NCBI GenBank assembly: GCA_002238555.1
Contig: MPMO01000035.1
Location: 1 to 48,809, forward strand
Direction of reading: 5' to 3'
DNA from: Caldilineaceae bacterium bin34
GTDB taxonomy: Bacteria > Chloroflexota > Anaerolineae > Caldilineales > Caldilineaceae
DNA: 48,809 bases
Below are positions 24,086-33,553 of this stretch, one piece after another; the stretch's first letter is position 1, and every line of letters begins with the position of its first letter. A program made the translations under genes and the position numbers. A model generated the notes under the pieces. It had not been told where the DNA came from, made no database searches, and worked only from the letters and a program-made list of their open reading frames with translations.

Positions 24086-25566
24086 CGAGCGAACAAGCCT
24101 TGCCCTGCGGCATCCCGTGGCAGGAACGGCTGCGTGCCAGTCCCCGGGACTTCCGCTGCCACATCATCGGCATCGGTGGAGCCGGTCTGTCCGCGATCGC
24201 CGCGGTGCTGTTCGAGCGCGGCTGCACTGTCACCGGCAGCGAGCCCAGCCCCGGACCGGCCACGAACGAATTGTCCCGACGGGACATCACCGTATTGACC
24301 GTCCAGGACGGCCGCTTCCTGCGCACCCTCTCCAAGGCGGCGCGACCGCATGTGATCCTGCGATCCAGTGCGGTTCCCTGGCGCAATGCCGAATGGGCGG
24401 CCGCCAGGGACCTGGGACTTCCGGTCGTGACGAGGGAAGCGTTCCTGCCGGCAATGCTGGCCGGAAAACAGGTGACCGCCGTTGCCGGAACACACGGCAA
24501 GAGCACGGTGACCGCCATGTGCGCCTGGATGCTCCAGGCCTCAGGCGTGAAGGCTGGTCACATCGTCGGAGCCCGTCATCCGGACCTTCCGGGCGGCAGG
24601 GACGGACAAGGCCCGTTGTTCGTAATCGAAGCCGACGAATACGACCGCATGTTTCTGGGCCTGCGTCCAACCGTGGCCGTCGTCACCTCGATGGAATGGG
24701 ACCACCCGGACTGCTACCGGTCGTTTGGCGAACTGCGCACCGCATTCACGGCGTTCGCGGGCCGCATGCAACCAGGCAGCACCCTCATCTACCACGCGGA
24801 CGACCGCAACCTGCGGGAGTGGGTCGGCGGCGGCCTGGTCGGCCCGGCCCAACTGGTCGGCTTCGGCACCCATCCTTCCGCGGACTGGATCACAGAAGCA
24901 CCCGGCAGCCCCGAAGGCAGTGCCATGACGTTGCGCGAAAGGGCAACGGGTGCAGCCCACAAACTGCGGCTGCAGGCACCCGGCGCCCATGCCCGTGCCA
25001 ACGCAGCGGCGGCCTGGCTGGCGGCACGGGCATCGGGCGGAGGACCCGAAGCCATCACCGCGGCCGCGGCGTCCTATCGTGCCCTGGACCGCCGATTCGA
25101 GATTCGGAGCACGGCCGCCGGGATCGTCCTGGTCGACGACTACGCCCACCATCCGTCGGCCATCCGGGCAACCCTGTCGGCGGCCAGACACCGGTTTCCC
25201 CACGGCACGCTTTGGGCCGTGTTCCAACCCCACACCTACAGCCGTACCGCAGCCCTGCGGCCCGAATTCGGGAACGCCTTCGCGCAAGCCGACCGCGTCC
25301 TGATCCTTCCGACCTTCGCGGCCCGGGAGACACCTGCGGCCGGCATGGACGGGGCAGCCCTGAGCAAACAGGTGGTTCACTCCCACGTGCTGCATGCCGG
25401 GTCGTTCGACGAGGCCTCGGTGCACTTGGCGAAACGGCTGCACACAGGGGATGCGGTGATCCTGATGGGCGCCGGGGACATTCCCCGGCTGACCGACAAA
25501 CTGACGGCGGCCCTTGCGCAGAATCCACCGCCGTCCCGCAACGTTGCGGCCTGCGGGGTGAAGTAG
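24082..25566 (+). CDS. murC: UDP-MurNAc--L-Ala ligase MurC
   Basis: MurC adds L-alanine to UDP-MurNAc. The 494-residue product has the N-domain CHIIGIGGAGLSAIAAVLFE, the ATP loop TAVAGTHGKSTVTAMCAWML, FVIEADEYDRMFL, TSMEWDHPDCY and the C-domain VLVDDYAHHPSAIRATLSAA plus FQPHTYSRTAAL. These identify MurC and not Mpl or MurD. Metal- and ATP-binding residues appear intact. It overlaps the preceding membrane protein gene by ATGA and its TAG stop directly abuts the murB ATG. Confidence 0.96.
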   Translation: MTSEQALPCGIPWQERLRASPRDFRCHIIGIGGAGLSAIAAVLFERGCTVTGSEPSPGPATNELSRRDITVLTVQDGRFLRTLSKAARPHVILRSSAVPWRNAEWAAARDLGLPVVTREAFLPAMLAGKQVTAVAGTHGKSTVTAMCAWMLQASGVKAGHIVGARHPDLPGGRDGQGPLFVIEADEYDRMFLGLRPTVAVVTSMEWDHPDCYRSFGELRTAFTAFAGRMQPGSTLIYHADDRNLREWVGGGLVGPAQLVGFGTHPSADWITEAPGSPEGSAMTLRERATGAAHKLRLQAPGAHARANAAAAWLAARASGGGPEAITAAAASYRALDRRFEIRSTAAGIVLVDDYAHHPSAIRATLSAARHRFPHGTLWAVFQPHTYSRTAALRPEFGNAFAQADRVLILPTFAARETPAAGMDGAALSKQVVHSHVLHAGSFDEASVHLAKRLHTGDAVILMGAGDIPRLTDKLTAALAQNPPPSRNVAACGVK

Positions 25567-26559
25567 ATGGCCGGCTCCTGGAATCCCGCGGCTGCGCTGC
25601 ACATGGCCCGGACACTGAATCTGGACCCGCGGACGGAAACCCGTCTCGCCCCCTACTCGTCCCTGCGCATCGGAGGCCCGGCCGAGGTGCTGGCCACGGT
25701 GCGGCGCGCGACCGATCTGGCACGCCTGGCGGCTTGCGCGCAGGCCGAAGGGCAGTTTCCGTTTGTGTTGGGAGGGGGCTCGAACACCCTGATTCTCGAT
25801 GACGGCATCCCGGGGCTGACCGTGTTGAACCTCTGCCGGGAGGTTGTCTTTGAACCACGGCCGGACAGTGTGCTGGTCCGGGCCGACAGCGGCATGCCCC
25901 TTGCGCAATTGGCGCGCATGACGATCCGAAAGGGCCTGACCGGTCTGGAGTGGGCGGTCAGTGTACCCGGCACCGTGGGTGGCGCCGTGGTCGGCAACGC
26001 CGGTGCCCACGGCAGCGACACCGCCCAACATCTGGTCGCGGCGGAGGTTGCCATGCCGGGACAAGGACCGGAGTGGCTGCCGGTGCGGGAACTGGACCTC
26101 GCCTATCGCGACAGCGTGCTCAAGCAGACCGCCGCCAACCGCCGGGTGCCGACGGCACCCGTGATACGAGCCCAATTCCGGCTCATTCCCGGGAATCCCG
26201 AACAGATCCGGGCCACAGCCAAGGCCAACCTCGACCACCGACGCCGCAGCCAACCGGTGCTGCCCAGCCTGGGCAGCACGTTTCGCAATCCACCCAACGG
26301 ATTTGCCGGCGCGCTGATCGAACAGGCGGGTTGCAAGAACCTGCGTTGCGGCACCGTGGGGGTGGACACCCTCCATGCCAATTTCCTGGTGAATCTGGGC
26401 GAACCCGGCACGGGGCGCGCAGCCGATGTACTGAAGCTGATGGCTACGGTGCAAGTGCGGGTCCGGAACGAGACCGGCATCTGGCTAAAACCGGAAATCG
26501 GCCTGGCCGGACGCGAGGCGGACCGGTACACCGCCGCGCTGCTCGATCCATCCGCATGA
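25567..26559 (+). CDS. murB: UDP-N-acetylenolpyruvoylglucosamine reductase MurB
   Basis: MurB is the FAD/NADPH enzyme that makes UDP-MurNAc. The 330-residue product has the FAD-binding motifs [36 protein letters not shown] and [20 protein letters not shown], then the short substrate loop LAYRDSVLK, and the C-terminal [20 protein letters not shown] with AGCKNLRCG and HANFLVNLG. The serine of GSTFRNP and the glutamate of ALIEQ are the expected catalytic residues. The Tyr-loop form (YRDS, without the long insertion of type I enzymes) suggests the short type II architecture. Starts immediately after the murC stop. Confidence 0.95.
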   Translation: MAGSWNPAAALHMARTLNLDPRTETRLAPYSSLRIGGPAEVLATVRRATDLARLAACAQAEGQFPFVLGGGSNTLILDDGIPGLTVLNLCREVVFEPRPDSVLVRADSGMPLAQLARMTIRKGLTGLEWAVSVPGTVGGAVVGNAGAHGSDTAQHLVAAEVAMPGQGPEWLPVRELDLAYRDSVLKQTAANRRVPTAPVIRAQFRLIPGNPEQIRATAKANLDHRRRSQPVLPSLGSTFRNPPNGFAGALIEQAGCKNLRCGTVGVDTLHANFLVNLGEPGTGRAADVLKLMATVQVRVRNETGIWLKPEIGLAGREADRYTAALLDPSA

Positions 26560-26581
26560 CAACCGCAAGGCGGGGTGCCAA

Positions 26582-27634
26582 ATGAGAGTTGCATTGATTT
26601 ACGGGGGCCGCAGCAGCGAGCACGAAGTGTCGCTGCAGAGCGCCGCCAGCGTGCGGACAACCCTGGCCAAGGCGGGACACGACATTGTGGACATGGCCAT
26701 TTCCGCCGAAGGCCGATGGCTGAACGGGCCGGATGCCCGCATGCTGTTGGCGGCAGGCCCCGCACCGCCGCCCGACGGCCTGCACCTACCCGACCGCGAC
26801 ACGCGCACGGCACTGGCGGAAGTGGAGGTTGTCTTTCCGATCCTGCACGGACCGCACGGCGAGGACGGCACGGTCCAGGGCCTGCTTGAACTGGCCGGCC
26901 TGCCATACGTGGGCAGCGGGGTCCTGGGCAGTGCCCTGGCTATGGACAAGGCGGTCGCCCGACCGCTCCTGCAGGCGGCCGGCCTGCCCATGGTGGCCCA
27001 CCGGACCCTGCGCCTCGACACGGCGGAGGACGTGGCCCGCCAGGATCCGGATGCGTTGGCGGCGGACCTGGGTCTGCCCCTGTTTGTCAAGCCTGCCAAC
27101 ATGGGGAGCAGCGTGGGCGTGTCGCGCGTCGACGAACTGGCCAGCCTGTTCCCTGCGCTCCGCCACGCCCGTCAGTTCGACAACAAGGTCCTGGTCGAAA
27201 CAGCCGTGCCCAATGCACGCGAGCTGGAGGTCAGCGTGCTTGGGGACCGCAACCCCAAAGCCAGCCTGCCGGGCGAGATCAGGCCGGGCAACAACTTCTA
27301 CGACTATGAAGCCAAGTATGCCGATGCAGGTTCCGAGCTGCTGGTGCCGGCACCGGTTCCGGCCGAGATGACGGCCGCCTTGCAGGCCATGTCCATCCGC
27401 GCGTTCAAGGCCCTCGACTGCTGCGGCATGGCGCGGGTGGATTTTCTTGTAGACCCGATAGACCATACAATCCATCTAAACGAGGTGAACACGATTCCCG
27501 GCTTCACCTCCATCAGCATGTACCCCAAAATGTGGGAAGCCTCCGGGCTGTCCTATCCGGATCTTCTGAATCGGTTGCTGGACATCGCGGTGGCCAGGCA
27601 TCAGCGCAAGCAGCGGCTGAAAACCACACTGTAG
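26582..27634 (+). CDS. ddl: D-alanine--D-alanine ligase
   Basis: Ddl makes the D-Ala-D-Ala dipeptide used by MurF. The 350-residue ATP-grasp protein opens VALIYGGRSSEHEVSLQSA, has FPILHGPHGEDGTVQGLLEL, the ATP-binding FVKPANMGSSVGVSRV, the omega loop FYDYEAKYADAGSE and the metal site VNTIPGFTSISMYPKMW. The Lys-Tyr pair in EAKY favours D-Ala-D-Ala over D-Ala-D-Lac activity, so nothing points to intrinsic vancomycin resistance. A short 22-base gap follows murB. Confidence 0.96.
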   Translation: MRVALIYGGRSSEHEVSLQSAASVRTTLAKAGHDIVDMAISAEGRWLNGPDARMLLAAGPAPPPDGLHLPDRDTRTALAEVEVVFPILHGPHGEDGTVQGLLELAGLPYVGSGVLGSALAMDKAVARPLLQAAGLPMVAHRTLRLDTAEDVARQDPDALAADLGLPLFVKPANMGSSVGVSRVDELASLFPALRHARQFDNKVLVETAVPNARELEVSVLGDRNPKASLPGEIRPGNNFYDYEAKYADAGSELLVPAPVPAEMTAALQAMSIRAFKALDCCGMARVDFLVDPIDHTIHLNEVNTIPGFTSISMYPKMWEASGLSYPDLLNRLLDIAVARHQRKQRLKTTL

Positions 27635-27658
27635 GGACGCTTCGTCACACTCTCCGTC

Positions 27659-28618
27659 ATGCTCCCGCGTCGCTCTCCCCCGTCAACCCATCGCCGCCGC
27701 CGCCCGGTCGAAAGCACCTGGCAACACACCGTCAGAACCTTCTGGCGCCGCACTGCGGCTCCCGTGTCGGCCCAGATCAGGGAGTATCTGGAAGGTCTGT
27801 TCGACGTCTGGTCATGGCCCTTTCTGCTGGGCACGGGCTGGTATGCCAGCAAATGGGGCAGTGCCATGCTGGCGGCCGCCGCCGTGGCCCTGCTCACCTG
27901 GTTCGCGGTGGACGGCCGCTTTGAGGTGTCGCGGGCATCCTTGTCGGTGGACGTGCGCAGCCCCTATGCCTCCTCCACGCTGGATGCGCACCTGACCCCC
28001 GCCGACGCGGGGGAGTTCGACCAGGTGGTAGGTCGCAGCATCTTCGCGCTCCAGCCGCGTGCGCTGCGCCAAGCCGCCCTCGGCAATCCCTTCGTGGCCA
28101 AGGCGGAAGTCCACCTCCAGTTGCCGGACCAGGTGAAGGCCGTGGTGGACGAGGCGATGCCAACCCTGGCTTGGGTTACGCAATACGGCACGTATGTCGT
28201 CAATGCGGCCGGAATCCCGCGCCGGATTGCCAGCCAGGTGGCGTTGGTGCCGGACGAGCCGACCGGATTCCTGACATTGTTCGATTGGCAGGGCCATGCG
28301 CAACTGGCACGGCCGTACGCCGTCGACAGCCGCCAAAGCCGATTGGATCCCGACCTGGTCGCGACCATTCTGGCCATCAGGGGCAGTTTGTTGGCGACCC
28401 CCGGCCAGCCCGACGAATTGCAAGCGTTTCACTTCACCCAGGCACACGGCCTCAACTTCGTGCTGCCGGGACGCTCCACACGCGTGGTCTGGGGCGACAG
28501 CCTGCACATGGAACGCAAGCTGGCCAACCTCCAGGGCATTTGGCACTGGCTTGAGTCCCGCGAGTTGAACGCGGAACTGATCGACGTGCGTCCGCTCTCC
28601 AAACCATACTACCGCTAG
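27659..28618 (+). CDS. ftsQ: Division protein FtsQ
   Basis: FtsQ is a bitopic protein that bridges early and late divisome parts. The 319-residue product has a long basic cytoplasmic N-terminus (about 65 residues), one helix (SAMLAAAAVALLTWFAV) and an outer part of about 230 residues with a POTRA-like domain (VGRSIFALQPRALRQAALGN, followed by PFVAKAEVHLQLPD) and a beta domain including YVVNAAGIPRR. The sequence is diverged but order, topology and the position before ftsA and ftsZ support the call. The start at 27659 lies 24 bases after ddl. Confidence 0.85.
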   Translation: MLPRRSPPSTHRRRRPVESTWQHTVRTFWRRTAAPVSAQIREYLEGLFDVWSWPFLLGTGWYASKWGSAMLAAAAVALLTWFAVDGRFEVSRASLSVDVRSPYASSTLDAHLTPADAGEFDQVVGRSIFALQPRALRQAALGNPFVAKAEVHLQLPDQVKAVVDEAMPTLAWVTQYGTYVVNAAGIPRRIASQVALVPDEPTGFLTLFDWQGHAQLARPYAVDSRQSRLDPDLVATILAIRGSLLATPGQPDELQAFHFTQAHGLNFVLPGRSTRVVWGDSLHMERKLANLQGIWHWLESRELNAELIDVRPLSKPYYR

Positions 28619-28636
28619 GCTTTTTCCTTTCCAGCC

Positions 28637-29890
28637 ATGGCCGACCGCTCCACCATCTGCGCCATCGAAATCGGCAATGCCAAGACCTGTGCCGCCATCG
28701 CGGTGCACGAGCCGCGCGGCGGCTACACGGTCATTGACGGTTGGGGCCAGTCCGAAACGGAAGGCCTGCAACAGGGCTCGGTAACCGACATGCGCGCCGT
28801 TGAGGCCAGCCTGTCGGAGGCGTTGGCCACCGCCGAACAAATGAGCGGGACCACGGTGCGCAATGCCTTGGTGTCCCTGAGTGGCAGCCACCTGACCACG
28901 CTTTCGAGCCGGGCTCGGATTCCGGCCAGCCGCAACGAACCGGTGGGCGAGGCCTTGATGGAACAGGTGCTGCGAAAGGCACGGCAGATCAAGGTGCGGC
29001 CCGATCAGCAAATTGTCCAGGCACTCCCCGGCAGCTGGATGATTGACGACGAGTATCAGGTCCGTGAACCGGAAGGCATGCACGCCGGCTACCTGGGGGT
29101 GGAAGCGAGGCTGGTCACGGGAAGTTCCGCCGCCATCAGCAACCAGCTGGCCTGCCTTGCGGCCCTGGACGTGCAGGTGGAGAACCTGGTGCCCTCGGCC
29201 TTGGCGAGTGCCCGCGCCGTGCTGACGCGCGAGGAAATGGACATGGGCGTTGTCCTGGTGGACATCGGCGCCGGCACCACCGACTTCGCCGTCTATGCCC
29301 GAGGCCGCTTTCAGGTGGCGGGAGCCCTCAACCTGGGCGGCAACGACCTGACGCGCGAACTGGCCCACAGTCTCCACTGTCCCAGCCGGGTGGCCGAGCA
29401 GCTCAAGATCACGCACGGTTCGGCCATGGAACTCCCGTCCAGCCTGGCCGGCGAGGTGACCGCGGAGGTCTTCGGCGACCAACGGCACATCAGCGTGTCG
29501 ACCCGGCACCTGTGCCAGGTCCTGCACCAGCGCGTCGGCCAGTTGTGGGATCGGCTGGATCGGCACTTGGTCAAGGCGGAGTGCCGCCGGCTGATTCCGG
29601 CCGGACTGGTGTTGACGGGCGGCGGCAGCCTTCTACCGCGCATCGCCGACAGTTGCCGCGCCCGGTTCCGGTTGCCGGTGCGCACCGGCACCGTTCCGCC
29701 CTCGATACCGGTCAGGGATTTGGCCGCGGAAGTGCGCTCGCCCGAATTCGCCACCATTTCCGGCCTTCTCCTGTGGGGCCTGGAGGCGCACCGTCCGGCG
29801 CAACCCGCAGAAGGCCAGGCCAGACCCGAACCGGCCCGCGGGTGGATCCGGTCGCTGCGGACGGTCGTTGCCGGTTTCCTGCCCGGCTAG
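28637..29890 (+). CDS. ftsA: Division protein FtsA
   Basis: FtsA is the actin-like ATPase that tethers FtsZ to the membrane and recruits later proteins. The 417-residue product has the phosphate-1 loop AIEIGNAKTCAAIA, the SHS2/1C region with LVSLSGSHLTTLSSRARIP, phosphate-2 VVLVDIGAGTTDFAVYARG, and the adenosine loop GLVLTGGGSLLPRI. The C-terminus ends WIRSLRTVVAGFLPG, an amphipathic segment with alternating hydrophobic and basic residues, fitting the membrane-targeting helix. It lies 18 bases after ftsQ. Confidence 0.93.
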   Translation: MADRSTICAIEIGNAKTCAAIAVHEPRGGYTVIDGWGQSETEGLQQGSVTDMRAVEASLSEALATAEQMSGTTVRNALVSLSGSHLTTLSSRARIPASRNEPVGEALMEQVLRKARQIKVRPDQQIVQALPGSWMIDDEYQVREPEGMHAGYLGVEARLVTGSSAAISNQLACLAALDVQVENLVPSALASARAVLTREEMDMGVVLVDIGAGTTDFAVYARGRFQVAGALNLGGNDLTRELAHSLHCPSRVAEQLKITHGSAMELPSSLAGEVTAEVFGDQRHISVSTRHLCQVLHQRVGQLWDRLDRHLVKAECRRLIPAGLVLTGGGSLLPRIADSCRARFRLPVRTGTVPPSIPVRDLAAEVRSPEFATISGLLLWGLEAHRPAQPAEGQARPEPARGWIRSLRTVVAGFLPG

Positions 29891-30096
29891 CCGGACCGTC
29901 ATGGACAACCACCGCCCCGTGCCGCAGCCCGCGCAGCGGTTTGGAGCAGTTGCGGAGGTCGTTTAGGATTCCCCTGCCGCGGGGGAGCCGATGCCAGGCC
30001 ATGCATGGCATACTAGTACCTGCGCCAGCATCGGTTCATCCTTGCTTGCATCCCCATATACTTCGACGGCAAAACAAGTAACTCCCGAGGTACGGC

Positions 30097-31266
30097 ATGG
30101 CCACGACAGCCGATTCCCTGCACGAAACCAATCTGCCCGAACCCCAGTTCCACGAGAACTTCTGCAATATTAAGGTGGTGGGTGTCGGAGGCGGCGGTCA
30201 AAATGCCGTCAACCGCATGATGGGCGAGGTCCACGGTGTGGAATTCGTGGTCATCAACACGGATCAGCAGGCGCTCAACCTCTCCAACGCGCCCAAGAGG
30301 GTCAAAATCGGGGAGGATTTGACCAGGGGCCTCGGGGCCGGGGCCCAGGCGGAACTGGGCAAGCAGGCCGCAGAGGAGAGCCTGTCCGAGATTTACGAAG
30401 TCGTCAAGGACGCCGATCTCATCTTTATCACGGCCGGCATGGGCGGCGGCACCGGCTCGGGCGCCGCACCGCTGGTTGCGGAAGCCGCCCGCGATGCCGG
30501 GGCGCTGGCCGTCGGCGTCGTCACGATGCCATTCAAGCACGAGGGCATCAAGCGGCGCAGAACCGCCGAAACCGCGCTCCAGCAGCTGCAGGAGCAGGTG
30601 GACGCCCTGATCGTCGTCGAAAACGATCGGCTGACCGAGATTTCCGACAAGAAGGCCTCGGCGGTCGAGTGTTTCCGCATTGCGGACCAGATGCTCATGC
30701 AGGGGGTTCTGGGCATCAGCGACATGATCACCGTGCCCGGGGAAATCAACCTCGACTTTGCCGACATCCGCTCCGTGATTCAGCACGGCGGCGGCGCCTT
30801 CATGGCCATCGGCATGGCACAGGGCGAAAACCGGGCGGAGGAAGCCGTCCAGGCGGTGGTTCAGAGCACACTGCTCAACACCACCATCGACGGGGCCACG
30901 GCCGTGGTCTACAACGTCAAGTCCAAGGACTCGCCCCAGATGAAGGAACTGGAGGACATCGGCGACGCCATTGCCAGTGCGGTGGCCCCCAGCGCCGAAA
31001 TCTTCTCCGGCTGGGCCATGGATCCGGACATGGACGACCACTTGCAGGTCACGCTGCTGGCGACGGGCATTCCGATCCCCCTCGAACCCGCGGCCACAGT
31101 GGACAGCCGGGAGCGCCCGGTGCCGTCCCCCAGGCGGACCCAGCCGCTGAATCCCACCAAGTCCGCAACCGCCAAGGCACCCGGGGACAGCACGGTGGAA
31201 CGCATCCAGACCGTCCGCACGTCCCAGCGCACCAGTTCGGGCCTTCCCAGGTTCCTGTCCAACTGA
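30097..31266 (+). CDS. ftsZ: Division protein FtsZ
   Basis: FtsZ is the tubulin-like GTPase that forms the division ring. The 389-residue product has KVVGVGGGGQNAVNRMM, the tubulin signature ITAGMGGGTGSGAAPLVAE, the T7 loop GEINLDFADIRSV and the C-terminal core SGWAMDPDMDDHLQVTLLAT. A Ser/Pro/Thr-rich linker of about 55 residues leads to a C-terminal peptide GLPRFLSN resembling the FtsA-binding tail. It is separated from ftsA by 206 bases, which contain a TATACT at 30057-30062 with only a weak -35, so a private promoter is possible. GAGG lies seven bases before the ATG. lpxC does not follow. Confidence 0.97.
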   Translation: MATTADSLHETNLPEPQFHENFCNIKVVGVGGGGQNAVNRMMGEVHGVEFVVINTDQQALNLSNAPKRVKIGEDLTRGLGAGAQAELGKQAAEESLSEIYEVVKDADLIFITAGMGGGTGSGAAPLVAEAARDAGALAVGVVTMPFKHEGIKRRRTAETALQQLQEQVDALIVVENDRLTEISDKKASAVECFRIADQMLMQGVLGISDMITVPGEINLDFADIRSVIQHGGGAFMAIGMAQGENRAEEAVQAVVQSTLLNTTIDGATAVVYNVKSKDSPQMKELEDIGDAIASAVAPSAEIFSGWAMDPDMDDHLQVTLLATGIPIPLEPAATVDSRERPVPSPRRTQPLNPTKSATAKAPGDSTVERIQTVRTSQRTSSGLPRFLSN

Positions 31267-31308
31267 CGCGGGCCCGCCCGCGGCCATGGGCGTTGGCCAT
31301 GGAATTAG

Positions 31309-31337
31309 TTGACAACGCCTGCGGCCGAACGCACAAT
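31309..31337 (+). promoter_or_regulatory. Promoter of the tRNA-Pro gene
   Basis: A perfect TTGACA (31309-31314), 17-base spacer and CACAAT (31332-31337) place initiation a few bases before the mature tRNA 5' end at 31348. This is the best promoter by eye in the window. Confidence 0.75.
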
Positions 31338-31347
31338 GGTGCCTCCA

Positions 31348-31423
<76 letters not shown>

Positions 31424-31442
31424 GTAGACAGCAGTCATACGA

Positions 31443-31469
31443 AGCCAGGCCGTTTGGGCCTGGCTTTTT
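31443..31469 (+). terminator. Rho-independent terminator after tRNA-Pro
   Basis: A perfect 9-bp stem AGCCAGGCC/GGCCTGGCT (31443-31451, 31457-31465) with a five-base loop runs straight into TTTTT (31465-31469). It ends the tRNA transcript. On the other strand there is no T-run, so it should not stop lysS transcription. Confidence 0.9.
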
Positions 31470-31532
31470 CGTGGCGGTTTCGGCAGCCGCCGCCCGCATG
31501 GCCCGCACCGGGACCGACGGCCGCGCGCCGTG

Positions 31533-33068
31533 TCAGCCCGGATCGGCGTCCCGCAGATGGGGGAAGAGGATCACTTCCCTGATGTTGGGACGATCTGCGA
31601 GCAGCATCGTCAAGCGGTCGATGCCGACGCCGCAGCCGCCGGTGGGCGGCATGCCCCAGGCCAGGGCCTCGACGAAGTCGTCGTCCACCTGGTGCGCCTC
31701 GTCGTCTCCGTGCTCGCGCAGGAACTTCTCGCCCAGGAACCGCTGGTGCTGATCCATCGGGTCGTTGATCTCGGTGAAGGCATTCGACACTTCCATCCCG
31801 GCAGCGAAGAGCTCGAAGCGTTCCACCAGCCGCGGTTCCCCCGGCACGCCCTTGGCAAACGGCGAAATGGCCTTGGGGTATTCGTACAGGAACATCGGGT
31901 TGGTCACCCGCGGCTCCACGTATCGCGACAGCAGGGAGTCGACCAACTTGCCCCAGTTGGGATCGTCCCCGGTGTCCATGCCCCGGGCGCGCATGGCGTC
32001 CCTCAGGTCGGCCTCCGCGGCAAGTTCATGGATGTCCAGGCCCGTGTGCTCGAGGATGGCATCCCTCAGGGTCATTCGTTCAAAGGGCGGGGCGAACGAG
32101 ACGGTCCTGCCCTGATACGCGACCTCCGTCGTGCCGCACACGTCAACCGCCACCTGGGCCAACATGGCTTCGAGGCGTTCCATGATGCCCTGATAGTCCG
32201 ACCAGGCCTCGTAGAACTCCAACTGCGTGAACTCGGGATTGTGCTTGAAACTGACGCCTTCGTTGCGGAAGTCGCGGCCGATTTCGTACACCCGGTCCAG
32301 GCCACCCACAATCAGACGCTTGAGATACAGCTCAAAGCTGATCCTCAGGTACAGGTCCTGGTGCAGTTGATTGTGGTGGGTCGTGAAGGGCCGCGCCGCC
32401 GCGCCACCGTAGATGGGCTGCAGAACCGGTGTTTCCACCTCGAGATAGCCGAGAGCGTCCAGAAAGTTCCGAATGGAACGGACGGTCCGGGCACGGAGAC
32501 GAAAGACCTCCCGCACTTCCGGGTTGGCCAGCAGGTCCACATAGCGCCGCCGGTACCGCGCTTCGGGGTCCTGCAAACCGTGCCACTTGTCGGGCAGGGG
32601 CTTGAGCGCCTTGCCGGCCACCGTGCAGGCCTGGGCGTCCACCGTCAACTCGCCGGTTCGGGTCAGCACCAGGCTCCCGCGGACCGACAGGAAATCGCCC
32701 AGGTCGACACAGGCCTTCCAGACCTCGCCGTACCAGTCGGTCCCCACCCGGTTGCGGCGCACCATGATCTGAATGGCACCGGTGCCGTCGTCCAGCTGGG
32801 CAAACGACATCCGGCCCAGATCGCGCAGCAGCACGATGCGGCCGGCCACGGCAACCTGCGGAGCATCGTCGTCGGTGCCCGGCTCCAGCGCACGGGCCTC
32901 GGCGATCGTGTGGGTGCGCTCGACGCGGGCCGGGTAGGGGTCGAGCCCCTGCGCCCTCAGCAACGCCAGCTTGTGTAGGCGCGCCTGCTCCTGGTCGTTG
33001 AGACGGGCCGGGTCGAAAGGGCGGGGCGGATCCGACTCCCCGGTCGAGGCCGTGCCCGCGGCCGTCAC
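31533..33068 (-). CDS. lysS: Lysyl-tRNA synthetase, class II
   Basis: LysS charges tRNA-Lys. The 511-residue product has the OB-fold anticodon domain (VAVAGRIVLLRDLGRMSFAQ) and the class II core with motif 1 (YLEVETPVLQPIYGGAAARP), motif 2 (YEIGRDFRNEGVSFKHNPEF) and motif 3 (GCGVGIDRLTMLL). It begins with GTG, whose first bases overlap the greA TGA stop by four bases, so the two genes are translationally coupled. The N-terminus is extended by about 20 residues rich in Pro and Asp. Length and motifs are those of an active enzyme, not of a GenX/PoxA paralogue. Confidence 0.96.
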   Translation of the reverse strand: MTAAGTASTGESDPPRPFDPARLNDQEQARLHKLALLRAQGLDPYPARVERTHTIAEARALEPGTDDDAPQVAVAGRIVLLRDLGRMSFAQLDDGTGAIQIMVRRNRVGTDWYGEVWKACVDLGDFLSVRGSLVLTRTGELTVDAQACTVAGKALKPLPDKWHGLQDPEARYRRRYVDLLANPEVREVFRLRARTVRSIRNFLDALGYLEVETPVLQPIYGGAAARPFTTHHNQLHQDLYLRISFELYLKRLIVGGLDRVYEIGRDFRNEGVSFKHNPEFTQLEFYEAWSDYQGIMERLEAMLAQVAVDVCGTTEVAYQGRTVSFAPPFERMTLRDAILEHTGLDIHELAAEADLRDAMRARGMDTGDDPNWGKLVDSLLSRYVEPRVTNPMFLYEYPKAISPFAKGVPGEPRLVERFELFAAGMEVSNAFTEINDPMDQHQRFLGEKFLREHGDDEAHQVDDDFVEALAWGMPPTGGCGVGIDRLTMLLADRPNIREVILFPHLRDADPG

Positions 33069-33553
33069 GGCTCAACCCTCACGATGTTGAACCGAGTGGT
33101 TTGCCCCATGGGCGTTGTGAAGTCGGCGACCTCTCCCGCCGCCTTGCCGAGCAACGCCTGCGCCAACGGGCTTTCATTGCTGATGCGACCCTGTGCGGGA
33201 TCGGCTTCGGTCTTGCCAACGATGCGGAACGACTCCTCAAGCGTGCCGCCCGTCTCCTGCACCACCACGGTCACGCCCACCGTCACCTTGCCGGCGGCCG
33301 CGTCCATGTCCTCAATCAGCACGCTGTTGGCCAGGTCCGTCTCGATTTCCTTGACCCGAATCTCGAGCATGGCCTGGGAGCGCTTGGCCTCGTCGTACCC
33401 GGCGTTTTCCCGCAGGTCGCCATGGGAGATTGCCTCTTTCAGTTCCTCGGCAATTTCCATGCGGCGGGCCCCTTTCAACTCCGCCAGCTCATTTTCGAGC
33501 CGGGCCTTGCCGGCGCGCGTCATCGGAATTTGGGGTTTGTCCTGCATGGCCAT
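33065..33553 (-). CDS. greA: Transcription elongation factor GreA
   Basis: GreA enters the secondary channel of RNA polymerase and stimulates cleavage of backtracked RNA. The ATG at 33551-33553 gives 162 residues (MAMQDKPQIPMTRAG); a second ATG two codons on is also possible. The N-terminal coiled coil contains the tip motif ISHGDLRENAGYDEAKRSQA with the two acidic residues needed for cleavage. The C-terminal FKBP-like domain ends SPLAQALLGKAAGEVADFTT. It precedes lysS with a four-base overlap. A longer open frame upstream to 33955 has no similarity and is ignored. Confidence 0.96.
   Translation of the reverse strand: MAMQDKPQIPMTRAGKARLENELAELKGARRMEIAEELKEAISHGDLRENAGYDEAKRSQAMLEIRVKEIETDLANSVLIEDMDAAAGKVTVGVTVVVQETGGTLEESFRIVGKTEADPAQGRISNESPLAQALLGKAAGEVADFTTPMGQTTRFNIVRVEP

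Noticed and set aside
31307..31315. GTTGACAAC at the tRNA promoter matching the inner end of the TnpB inverted repeat
   Set aside because: Nine shared bases containing a -35 consensus are expected by chance; no other part of the repeat is present.
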